Shown: positions 47,137 through 58,400 of the stretch, in pieces
Layout of the letters: each line of letters begins with the position of its first letter
Numbering within the stretch: the first letter of the stretch is position 1
NCBI GenBank assembly: GCA_012845835.1
Contig: JABAKD010000026.1
Location: 3,983,699 to 4,047,698, forward strand
Length of the DNA: 64,000 nucleotides
From: Undaria pinnatifida
Lineage: Eukaryota; Sar; Phaeophyceae; Laminariales; Alariaceae
Direction of reading: 5' to 3'
Notes under the pieces: generated by a model
What the model saw: only the letters and a program-made list of their open reading frames with translations
Told to the model about the DNA's origin: nothing
The model's database searches: none
Made by a program: the position numbers and the translations under genes

Positions 47137-47934
47137 TTGCATGACTGCACGCAGCATGTGGGGTTGTATCGATGTGGTGGGCCTGGGCGTGCTTCCAGCG
47201 GTACAATGGAAATCTGTTACCACCCGGGTGTGCGCTTTCGGTTGAAGGTGCGGTTGCTGAAAGCCGAGATGATCGAGACACTACTCTACGGTTGCATGAC
47301 GTGGAGCCCGAACGAACCTGACAATGACAGGCTACGATGGGCTCATCACTCCATTCTCCTTCGATGCCTCGGATGGCGGAAACAGAAGGGCGACGGCCGC
47401 ACCGTGTCGTACGCCGACGCGCTTGCCAAGACAGCTTCCGAGAGCATAGAGGCGATAGTGCGCAAACGGAGAATATTGTTTGCGGGATTCGTAGCACGCA
47501 TTACGGGGGAGGAGCGTCTGTCACAGAGGGTGATGTTTGCGGAGCTTGTTGGGGATAAGGGCTACCTATGGGGGCAAAAGAAGGACTGGATGGCTCATCT
47601 GAAGGAGGATATGTCGGTCTTTGGAATGAAATTCGAAGGGTGGCGAAAGGCTGCGCAGAAGGCCGGCAGATGGTTTCGACGAGTAGAGGAGGGAGCAGAG
47701 TTGTTCATGCGGAAATGGCATGAAAAGGAGAGACGCAAAGCTGCAGTGCGACACGCAAAGGCCACGGCAGCGCCATACTCCGTCGGCATATCTAAACGGT
47801 CGGGGGGAGGGGGGAAGGGGGGAGCGGGAGGGGGGGGGATGCGGGAAGGAGGGAGAGGGGGGGAAGGGGGGGGGGGGGAGGGGGGGCATCCTGCCCAAGA
47901 CACTGGGATCTGGGTTTGGCCATCATCGTCTTGA
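47137..47934 (+). pseudogene. LINE-type retrotransposon, RT C-terminal fragment
   Basis: A 265-codon frame. Residues 35-190 match the C-terminal region of non-LTR reverse transcriptases: LKVRLLKAEMIETLLYGCMT, then AHHSILLRCLGW, SYADALAKTASESIEAIVRK, RRILFAGFVARI and GRWFRRVEEGAELFMRKWHE. The catalytic RT core is missing, so this is a 5'-truncated insertion, as is typical for LINEs. The last 60 residues are Gly-rich and come from a G-tract (47800-47890), not from the RT. No poly-A tail or target duplication was identified. Confidence 0.85.
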
Positions 47935-48536
47935 AGTTTGCGGGCCTTCCAATGGCCGTCACAAGATAGCGTAAGACCGCCCTGACTTCATCGCCATGTT
48001 GCGTTCTCTCCTGGTGCTGTCGATGATGCACTTGATACCCTTTATGAGCTCGACGCCGTCTTTAGTCAGTTCCTAGGGTCTGGTAGTATGACGTTGCTAT
48101 CTTGTCCTTTCCTTGCTTCCTCATCTTGCCTTTTCTTGCTTTCTTGTCTTTTCGTTGCTTTCCTTTCCTTTTTCGCTTTCTTTTCTATTATTTTTCCCAA
48201 ATGACTTGTGTCTGACGTGGGTATGCGTAGTGATAGGTACTACGTGTAATATATACGTGGTAGTCTTTCCTGTGTGGCAAGCGGTTTGATCGGTTTTTCC
48301 AGGCGCGAGTAGTGAGACGTATTCATCAGTATGGGCCTGGCACATCGTAGGCCGACTCCCGATTTCTCCCGATTTCCACTTTTTTTTTATGTTTTAGGCG
48401 GAGGCATGAATTGCGTCAACTGTGATATGTGCGTGCACCACCTGTGTGTGTTTCCCTGGGGTATTCCTCAGCTCCAGAGTGACTGGAGCCCGTCCTGTGA
48501 TCACGGATTTGATTATGCGAGTTAACGTGAGACGAA
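47935..48536. other. no recognisable gene
   Basis: Pyrimidine-rich CTTGCTTTC/CTTTCCTTTC sequence at 48105-48190, otherwise unremarkable. Confidence 0.5.
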
Positions 48537-48552
48537 CAACAACATCATCATC

Positions 48553-48584
<32 letters not shown>

Positions 48585-48585
48585 A
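48537..48585. repeat. (ACA)n/(ATC)n microsatellite
   Basis: A short ATC run is followed by about twelve ACA triplets. Confidence 0.95.
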
Positions 48586-48663
48586 CGTATGGGTGCACGG
48601 TATGATACTTGGGAATGGCAGATGACAGGGTCAGACGAGCACATGCTTTATAGCAGATGCGAC

Positions 48664-48815
48664 GTAAAGCGACGACCCGTATGATACGTTCTCTCTGTAC
48701 CCTTTGGTATTGTGATGTATACGTGGCGCGTGTAGATTTAACCCAAAGTGACGAACCATACGATACGTTCTCTCTGTATCTTGATATTGAAAAGTACATG
48801 TGGCGCGTGTATCTT
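48664..48815. repeat. two-copy tandem repeat of about 80 bp
   Basis: The landmarks GATACGTTCTCTCTGTA and GTGGCGCGTGTA occur in both copies (about 48680/48760 and 48724/48800). Confidence 0.8.
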
Positions 48816-48819
48816 TTAC

Positions 48820-51412
48820 TCGCGTAGCCCAAAAGTTGCGCTTCGACGTAAATGCGGTTGTACGGAAGTCGGCCGGACAAGCTGTAATTGTGCCGCTACG
48901 GAGTTTGAGATACAATCCGTCGTTCTCACAGATGACGTTTTTCATTTTTTATCAAAATGTACCACGCAGCTTGCAAAGTTGGGTTTAAACTACTCAATCG
49001 GTCGCACTCACAGCTGACGTTTTTCAATTTTCATAAAAACAATAAAAAATGACAGCAGCAGGAAGATACTGCCAAGACGTTGAGAGACACAGGAACTTGA
49101 GAGCTCCCCATAGCCTACCCCCGTTCCTGAACGCCCACTAGTTCATCGTCAAAAGTCCTTTCTTGGCCGGAGAGCGCCACTCCACATCTATCTAAAATAC
49201 CGCCGTCTTACAACATCAGTGCACTACGAGCTGTCTAACCACAACTGCTGCGCGCTTGCCTTCAAAGTCCGTCATCGGCCAGCGTCTGAGACTACCCCTC
49301 CTCGTCCAACGATTTGAGTCGAGCACAGTCATCACCAGACAACCTGAACTCTAAGAGAAGATACCGAGGACACACCACTTCCTCCGTGGCTGTACGACAC
49401 GTTCTCAACGTGTCATCGGTGTCACACCAGGTCATGTCATATCATTTTTTTACTCGTAGGCATTGTGAGCAAAAATGAGGTTCGAGCAGGGTTGGTGGTG
49501 TTGAACTGGTTGAAGCTCGGAAAAGGTGGTAGTAGTGGCCTTTCTCTAAGGTAGTAGGTGTGCAGATGTACGATCCCGATCGTCAGATTTTGCGCTTGGT
49601 GTCGGGAAGGCGAGTTTCGGGGAGGATTAAAGGCCAAAATGGCCCTACGTCAAAAGGCCCAAACGACTGTTTTCACGCACGTGTGTTTTCTTCATATTGA
49701 ATCGTTTGTTTTACCATAGACTAGACTATATACCCAACGACGTCAGTACACCCAGAGTCCGTGCTGCTTCTTCATCCTAGCGAGATACAAATGATGTGGG
49801 CACAGGCTGTGATACAGAGAAGACCAAAAACAACCGCAACCAATGAAGGACTGTCGAAGCAAGTGAAATGCTAGCGTACCGGGTATGAGTAAGACAACAA
49901 ACCAAGTCAGACCAAGTCAGATCATCAACTAGTCTAGAGAAAAACAATAATTAAGAAAGAAGAAAAAGTTATATGATACAGGAGGAATGTGATGCAAGAC
50001 CAGAAAGGCTTTCAGAGGAACATTCGTGCTGAGGAGGAACAGGTACTTGGTGCACGGACGAAAACCTCACGAAGAGGAAATACATATCGGCGTAAGGCCA
50101 GTGAGAAGGGGAAAGTAAGGGATTATAAAGAGAAACAAGGCAAAAACAAAACGAATCAAGCTAGCAAGACCAAAAGTGACGTTACTGCCGATATCTCGCA
50201 CCCAACAAAAAAGCGAAAACTACTACTCACTGTAGAGTTGAGGGCTAACCCTAACCCTGTTATATAGAGTAGTAGTTGTAGCACACCTTCGACGTATTGA
50301 TAGAACCGGTACGTTGCCACACGATCTACAGTACCATTGGATGAACATATTATACTATTGCCTTTTGATCCCAGGCCCTCAACAGGACCAACATGCCTAC
50401 TCATATCCAAAAACCCCTCGCTGAGGTGTCCTCGTCTATTGGAAGAAGGCCGATATCTTGTGAACCCTCGAAGACTTTGTCACACACAATGGAGGAGACC
50501 CGACATCTTGTATACGATGTCATACTCCCACAGGGGTGTGCTGAGAATGCCTCATATCCGGTAGGAATTTACACACAGTACACGTATCCCCTGCGCTGAC
50601 CCCCGGCCGGTGTGGTGTTCTGGCCTGTGGCTTCCCCAACAACGTGCCAGAGACCCCGACGAGGACTGTCCATCGACCTTGCTCGCGGGCTGGACTAGAG
50701 CTCAGGCATGGCCGAGCCGGCGACTTGGCACACAACTCCTTGCGGAAAGGTTTAACGCTGCAGTTTAGCATGCAGACGCAGTGTCATATCACCGCCGCGG
50801 AAATCGGGGGTCGTAGCTAACGGAAAAGAGAGGCCCGAACTCACATGAGTAAGCATCAAAGTCGGAAAGGAGATGGGCGCGGCGAGTCGGGATTGGCACC
50901 CCCTTCACGTTCGCGTTTCGGTAAGAATCAGGCTGGGTGAAACATGACGAAGAGGGATAGATACTCTGTTTGGGAAAAACGGAGGGTGGAAGGGAGGAAA
51001 TACGAGGCCCGAAGAAAGAGGAGGAGACGTACGCGGAATCAGAGCGGCTCGGAAGCCACGGGCAGATGTGCGAGGGCTGGGTCCAGAGCGGGAGAACTCG
51101 TCGCGGGTACGTTCAACTTTCGCACGTTCGCTTTAAGAGGCACGAACGGTATAGTCTATACCACGCCGAGGTGATCTAGAAGGTTTGCCAGAATGTAGGC
51201 TGTTGCGCTATAGGGCTGCAAGGGGTGAGGCGCGATGGCCAAAGTGTTTATACGGGGGCGGGAAATGCTGTGTTTTGCTTGAGAGAAGACGGAGGCACGC
51301 ACGAGAAGGAGGGGGACCACGGGGTAGGGTAGCTTGTTGAATACCCTTTAAGAAAGGTTATCGTGGCAGAGATGTATATGGATGATCTCGCGGTCGAATG
51401 CATGTGCTTCGA
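48820..51412. other. gene-poor stretch
   Basis: A Lys/Arg-rich open frame at 49989-50267 (with KKRK near its end) runs into a partial telomere-like CTAACCCTAACCCTG and has no recognisable domain. I do not call it a gene. Nothing else could be supported. Confidence 0.5.
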
Positions 51413-52100
51413 TGAACTTCTACCCTAAACCCATCTATCATACCATCTACTTCACGAGTTTCTGCTCAGTATTTCCACGTTCTTCCACCTACTTCCATGT
51501 GTTTTACGTCGACAAGCTTTCACCCTCTTCGACCCATTTCTATCTGCTTCCACAACCTTCCACAACATACTTCCACGGACTTGGACGCACTTCATCTTCA
51601 ACGAGCTTTCCTTAGTCTATAGCCTCAACTGATTGCCATTTTCCTCCACTAATTTCCATATATATTATACTTCACGGACTCTCACCCATTTCACCCTACG
51701 TCAACGACCTTCCATCCAAGTCCATCGAGTTCTATTTCCTTTCACACGCTTCGATAACAAACTTCCACAGACTTCCATCGGCTTCTTGACACATTTTCCA
51801 TGATATTCTTTCACCGATTTCCATTAATTCCACAAACGTTCTTCATCATGAACTTTCATAGTCTATACTTTCATGTATACTTCCATGTGAGCCTCCAATC
51901 TACTTGCAAGCTTGCCTCGACTTCCGTGGAGGCCTCCAACTACTGCCATGGAACCTGCCATAGAACTTTCCATGGAACATTGTACATGGTGCAAATACTG
52001 TACGGAAGTTTCCCGCTACTGCAATACCACGGAAGTGAAACAAATATTCTGCGCACTTCTATGGAGGCAGATGAAAACTTTCACGAGCTTCCATTTACAA
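51413..52100. repeat. degenerate CTTCCAY-rich tract
   Basis: The heptamer CTTCCAC/CTTCCAT and near forms recur every 10-30 bases in one orientation (for example ACTTCCACGGACTTGG, ACTTTCCATGGAAC). It is not a regular tandem array. The strand asymmetry is strong. Confidence 0.6.
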
Positions 52101-52317
52101 CCGTGGGTGCCATAGGCCGCTCAGATAGCCAGTGCGGAACGTCTTCCACACATAACCCCTCCCCAAACATATCCCCACCCGAAAGGGGGGCACCGACGCT
52201 GATATTCGACTTCCCATCAAATATAGCTTTCACGTCAACACTTCCCGAAAATGTTACAATATATTACTCTGTTGGTGGTGTCATGCCGAGCAGAGCTTGA
52301 TTCCTTGATGTATTCCA

Positions 52318-52411
52318 TTACGCATAGTTGCACAGCTCCGCGTTGAGGCCTGTAAAGCTTAGGTCGGCGATCTGGACTGTTCCTTCGTCGGTGTTTTCGA
52401 TGTCCGGGCAC
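52318..52411 (-). CDS. candidate last exon, probably frameshifted
   Basis: After the acceptor TTCCATGCAG the frame reads [10 protein letters not shown]. One base further on, another frame gives [20 protein letters not shown] and then TAA (52318-52320). The two halves together resemble a POMP-type C-terminal end, but one extra A in the AAA at about 52379 separates them. It could be a pseudogene lesion, an assembly error, or a sign that the exon is read otherwise. Confidence 0.4.
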
Positions 52412-55400
52412 TGCATGGAACAAAACAGCCAGGATATGGCAATGGGCTGTGAGGCGCGGAACACTCTGGCTGTTGGAAGTGCTATTCGTCAACAAATTGA
52501 GAATATCCTTAGTCTTGAAAAACATACTGCTGCCTTCTCTTCTACTGGAAAGGTCTGAGCCTAAGATCCAAGGTATAAGGTGTGTTGTGTGTCGCGCGTG
52601 TTGTGGCAACATGGCAACATGGCAACATATCACACATACATGCTACGGTTGAAGGTGACATTGACATATCACGCTACATACCTCACCATACCTCACCATG
52701 CGTCACCGAAACACTCTGTTTGCTTTTCGAGCAAGCTGAAAGTGCAACCTGATGGCACTCATGGCCTACTAAAGGTATACCAAATAATCCATACCTGGTA
52801 CGATACGACATTTGAAAACAACAATGACATTCCGACGATTTACTGTCGAGTCATCCTGTTCACAAATAAGTTTCGCCAAAAAGTGATGTGTACCTCTCAT
52901 CTAGCTCATCTAACTCATCTATCTAGCGAGCGAGCGCCATACATGGAGGGACGCCTGGCGTTAACTTAGGTGTAGACCAGCTGTGCATGTGTGTGGTAAG
53001 AGGGCCCTAGCATTACCAGAAGGAGCCAACCTAGCCGACCCGTGCTCCACTAAAGCCTGATTTTACGCAGTACCGATGTACGTGTTGACGGGCAACAAAA
53101 AAATCTTTTAGATTAGACACATTCCCATGTGCCAATTTTGAAAGCGTCAGCACCGCGTAGATATGTAGAGCGAAAATTTACTGCACATTGGTCGCAAAAA
53201 ACGAAAAACCCCGAAGCAGCCTTGATCCTAGAGTAGCGCAAATAGGAACCGAGGACTCTACGAGAATTGATGTGAGAAAAGGGAAACGAGACGAGAACAA
53301 CACGAGAAACCATGGACGAGGTACGCTACAAAACTGCTGATAACCCCTCTGGCGTTGCCTGAGATCAAACACGCAGGTAATGGAAGGAGGAAATGTAGAG
53401 AGCTAGCTCTTCAAAGACAGAACATAAATTGATGAGATCGTGTTGTTTGGAATCCGACACTGTCTGAATGTCCTGGTTTGCGCTGGAAAAAATATGACAC
53501 GCCAACTTCATAACGCTAAAACACCGTTTCTCAAACACCGGTATTCCCATTCGCCAAAAGGCACTAAAATGAAGCCTTAATTGAATACGAAACATGAGGT
53601 TACTCAAGTCCAACACACATACGATTCAGGTACTGTAGCATGGTGATTAGACTACTCACAGTGTCTATAGAGATATTGTCTTCCATGAAGAGCTTGGCGT
53701 CCGAGACGAAGGAGATTGTTGCAGCGTTAGAGATAGCCCCGCCGTTGGCAGCTTCATTGCGCCTGCAGTCGGACAATATAGGAAGATATACATACAACAG
53801 TTTAAAGTACAATAGTTTCGACGGCAACACCTTCTCAAGAAGCAAAAATGAACTCGTCCACCTAGCTTTCGGGTTGAAACGAAGGGCTTTGTGGCTGTCA
53901 AGAACGAACAACCACCAACAGGGTTCCTGCCTCCCTGGTGCTGTTCGTCAAGCTTCAGCTCTGGCCCCCGAAAGAAAGGATGTAACCGACAGTGTCCCTA
54001 CGACGTAAAGTGGCTGCTGTTATCCACAGATTTCCTGTCATGTAATCAATTTCGGGGTTACACTCTGAAAGCTTCGCTTCGACCGCCCCTCGCCGCAGCA
54101 ACTCATGACGGCAGCATTTAAACAACAGTGGTACAAGCAGGAGTATTTATATTGCTATTAATATTTTAGTACTTGTAGTACGTAGGGGTGCCTCTGTTAT
54201 GGTTGCTTTCAAATGGCGACTGGCTGGTAGTTTACTTGCTAACTCACCCAAACAAAAAAATATGACAAAACATGAGAGTGCAACCCGATGAACAAACACA
54301 TTAGCCTAATGCCCTATTAATAGTCTATACTAATATATTATAAGGGGCTACTATTACAAGCTGTACGCAGTTCTCGGTATAAACCAAAACAGTAACGACA
54401 TGCATGCCGACGAAATTGGGTTAAGAAGGGTTGGGGAGCTCCGTCCTTACAATATTAGCCTAGCCTAATAGCCAAAGAGTGGTACATCACGCTATTGTAG
54501 CACGCGTCAACGCTTATCGCTACGTATACTGCATATATGGTTTATGCTATGCTACTATAATATTATACTGCCTTATACTGCCTTGCTGCTAGGAACATAA
54601 AAAAATGTAAACTCACTTGAAAACCGCCGTGCTGCTAAATACCACGGTGGACGCGCCGTAGGCCAGAAGGGCACCGCCTCCCTTATTTTCATCTTGCGCG
54701 TCAGAGAAGCTATCGTCGTCGTAGATGTTAGGATAGTCGCCCTAGCATGTTCAGCACGTCGAAGAATACGGATAGTGAAGAATGGGTATCAAGTGTGCAG
54801 CTTTCGCTATGAGAGGGGCCGTGCGAGTACATACATAATGGATACCAGGTACACATCAACTTTTTATCATGGGATTGGTTACTTTATCTTCGGCATCGCG
54901 TATCTGGGGGGACAATATGTGTGCGCTTCGTGTTTGAATGCTATATGCAGTGACATTCACCGATAGGTGTAATGCTTTGATCTGTCGCGAGAACCATGGC
55001 AACAAAAACGCATACGTAAGGGAAACTCTGGAATGTGGAGGAGCCCTTGGGTGGGTTCCCTGTTGCGAACGTGACGGCAATACTATACTAACACGTCAAC
55101 AATGCAACAATAATACAACAAGGCAGCGGGCATGTGCATGTGCATGTTCGTGGATTACAGTCAGCGTGAGCATGCCAAGACACAGGCTACGGTAGAGGTC
55201 CACCAATCAATCAATCAGTCAAGCAATCAAGCAATCAAGCAATGAATCAATCAACCGATCAATCAATCAACCAATCAACCCAACCATCCAATCAACCAAC
55301 CAACCAATCAACCAACCAATCAACCAACCAACCAACCGACCCACCAACCAACCAAGCGACCAACCAACCAAAAAGCCCATTCAGCCAACCAACCAATCAA

Positions 55401-58400
55401 CCAATCAATCAACCCCCCAACCAACCAATCCACCAATCAATCGACCCATCAACCAATCCATTAATCAACCAATCAACCAAATCAATCAATCAACCAATCA
55501 AATTGTTTCTGAGAAGTCTCCTCGCTTGAGTAGTTCTATACTATTAATACTACTATTACTACTACTAAAATGCACCAAATACTAATACTCGTATATACAT
55601 GCTTTTTTGATTCTATACCGCACATATATCGAAAACGAAACTCGAGGAACAATTTCATCATGTAGCGCGCAGACAGATCGATTTATTATGCAAGACAATA
55701 TTACATTCCGACGATTGTGGAGTAAGTAACGGAATCTCCTCATTCAGAAAAATGTTAATGATATCAAAATAGTGTGAATAAAAAGGTTGATGATTTGCCA
55801 AAACGTGCTATATTATGACAATGACAACATCTTGCAAAGATGAGTTTCGACGAAACCTCCGATCACAGCTGGAGTGCATGTCTATTTTTCAATATATGAT
55901 GCCTATCGCGGGATGCATCTGGCAAGATGACCATTAGACCAAACCTTCTATATATAACTACCTCTCGTGATTGCGATCCGCGCAGATATTGTGTGACACG
56001 GAGACTCTGAATGTCTTTCCAATGTTCGCCTCTCCAACGTGCGTAGCTTGAACGACATAGTGTCAACGACGGCGAAGGCGCCAGTAGGTATCGAGGATTT
56101 CTACACTATGGGTTGTTTTTGACCCCAGAGTTTTCTCAATAACCGAGGAGCTACCGGATATGTTCGAACCTACCGAGTCATACCACCCTGGAGGTGCAGC
56201 AGAAGTTTCTGGGCTCGTAACATGAATGAGGGGCTCAGTACATCACCCGAAACATGAGTTTTGAAAGACGAAAGACATTCGTTAGCGTGACCTATGGGAG
56301 CCCCTACTTGCAGGACGGGCCTGCAACGAATTATTGCAGGACGTTTTGGCACACTTTTGTCCCAGGTACCTGCACAGACCCCACCCAACCCCAACCCTAA
56401 CCCTAACCCTAACCCCAACCCCTACCCGACCCCTGACCGTTTGACCGGTACGTGGGCTAAAAGTGCCCTCGCGCGGCTTCGCCGCGCGTTCGGCAGGCGT
56501 TCGCCAAAAAAAAAACGCGGGCAATAAAAAGCGGCAGGTGGCCAATCAGAGGCGCGTCCTGCAAGAATTCGTCGCAGGCCCGTCCTGCAAACAGGGTTTC
56601 TCCATAACATTTCTATACGCTGGTCCTGTTAACACTACTATTAATAACATCAATGTTAATAGTCCTATAAATATATCAAACATGTACTCGCACATATTTA
56701 CCGATAGTTCATAGTTCCACAGTCAGCTGAAGTCTTGAGGACACCTGACCAACCGGTCAGAAGCGTTTTGCCACAAAAGCGCGACCCCTACCGCAGTCTA
56801 ACTTGGAATAGTCAAACACTATTACAGTACCAGGTATTACAGTATTACAATATTACAGCAGTATTACAGCAGTAGTAGTATTACTATATTACAATGCAAT
56901 ATTGTAATATTGTAATATTGCAGTATTAGACTATAGCATTACAGCATTATAATATTATAAGTACTTCGAAGTACAAAATTACAATATTACACTACTACAA
57001 TATTACAATATTACAATAGGACATTAGTAGAATGTTACAATATTACAATAGTACAGTATTACAATATTACAGTAGTACTATAATAACAATACAATATTGT
57101 AATATTCAAATATTACAATATTCAAATACTCAAATACTCAAATACTCAAATATTAAAATATTAAAATAATAAAATAATAATAAAATATGAAAATATGAAA
57201 TGCCATTTTTAACATCATTTTCAGATCATCTTCAAGATGAGTTTGAAGATCATTTCGATAGTGTATTTCACCCCCTTGGGATTTGAGGGGAAAAACAACG
57301 ACAAGAAACAGTGGCGAACGCGGCATCTCGACCGCACGAAAGCGCCTGGTTCGCTGGGGTAAATCATGTGTCCGAGAACGCAATTTAAGGAAGGGGGTCG
57401 TGCGATAGACACGCGTGATGCTCCACGCTCTTGCTATCCATACTATCCATACAATCCATATCGTCGCTTGTTTCGTCGCTGTGTTGGGCCCTTTGCAGGG
57501 TCCATGTTTGTAGAAAGTAAACCAATGAGAATGAATAGGATTGGATATCGGGCTTAACTTGTATATTTTGTCGACGGCAGTTAATAGGTAAGATGTGTAG
57601 AGCTCGTCGAGCCAAGAGCCTCATAAACAACCAAGAAGTTGCCCCTATAGTACAGCTCGTCGAAGTTCTATGGAGGACTATCGTATCGTCCATCATGTCG
57701 CCTATCGTGTACTGTATGCATGATGCGTGATTGCCACATATGTTTATTGTTGAACGCGCTAGCTGCGTCTGGCGTGGTCTACTACATGGACAACCGGCAG
57801 GCGCAGGTACTCGCGGGTACTGTGTTGTACCAAGAGGTATTACTATTAATAGGTAGACGTTATAGACGGCCCGTGAAGGGTGTTGGCGATGTTGTGGTAG
57901 GGTGTAAGGTTGTTTTCATGTTTCATGTTTTCACCCGCCGTGAAACATAACATGTGTTTTCACCTGCCGTGGAACATGTGTTTTCGTTATCACCCTCAAC
58001 TAACACCCTATGTTTACACCCTCTATTAGCACCCTCTATTAACACACCCTATACTAACAGGCGTATTAAGAGTGACTACTCCTATAATAAATAATAATAA
58101 CGAATCCAATGACTAGACTATTCGGCAGTACGATCGCTGGATTAATAGCTATCGTTGTACCAATAGCTATCGCTGTATTAACAGTCATCGCTGTATTAAT
58201 AGCAATCGCTGTGTGAATAGCTATCGCTGTATTAAGGGCTAAAGGTGGCCGCCATGGCGTCGACCGTCGCGGTGACTCTCGCTAGATAATAATACGTTGT
58301 ATAATGCTGTAATGCTATAATGGCCTAATGATACAATGTACCAATAAAATGCTACAATGCTGTCATGCTAAAATGGTGTTATTAGATGACACACGCTGCC

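Noticed and set aside
47800..47930. Gly-rich C-terminus of the LINE frame as a protein domain
   Set aside because: It comes from a G-tract after the RT homology ends.
49989..50267. Lys-rich 92-codon frame with a nuclear-signal-like KKRK
   Set aside because: No domain, no neighbour support, and it runs into telomere-like repeats; kept only as a remark.
55242..55529. 95-codon Asn/Gln/Pro/Thr frame
   Set aside because: Produced by the CAAY microsatellite.
56383..56430. Chromosome end
   Set aside because: Only three exact CCCTAA units, inside a short inverted-repeat element, with genes continuing on both sides.
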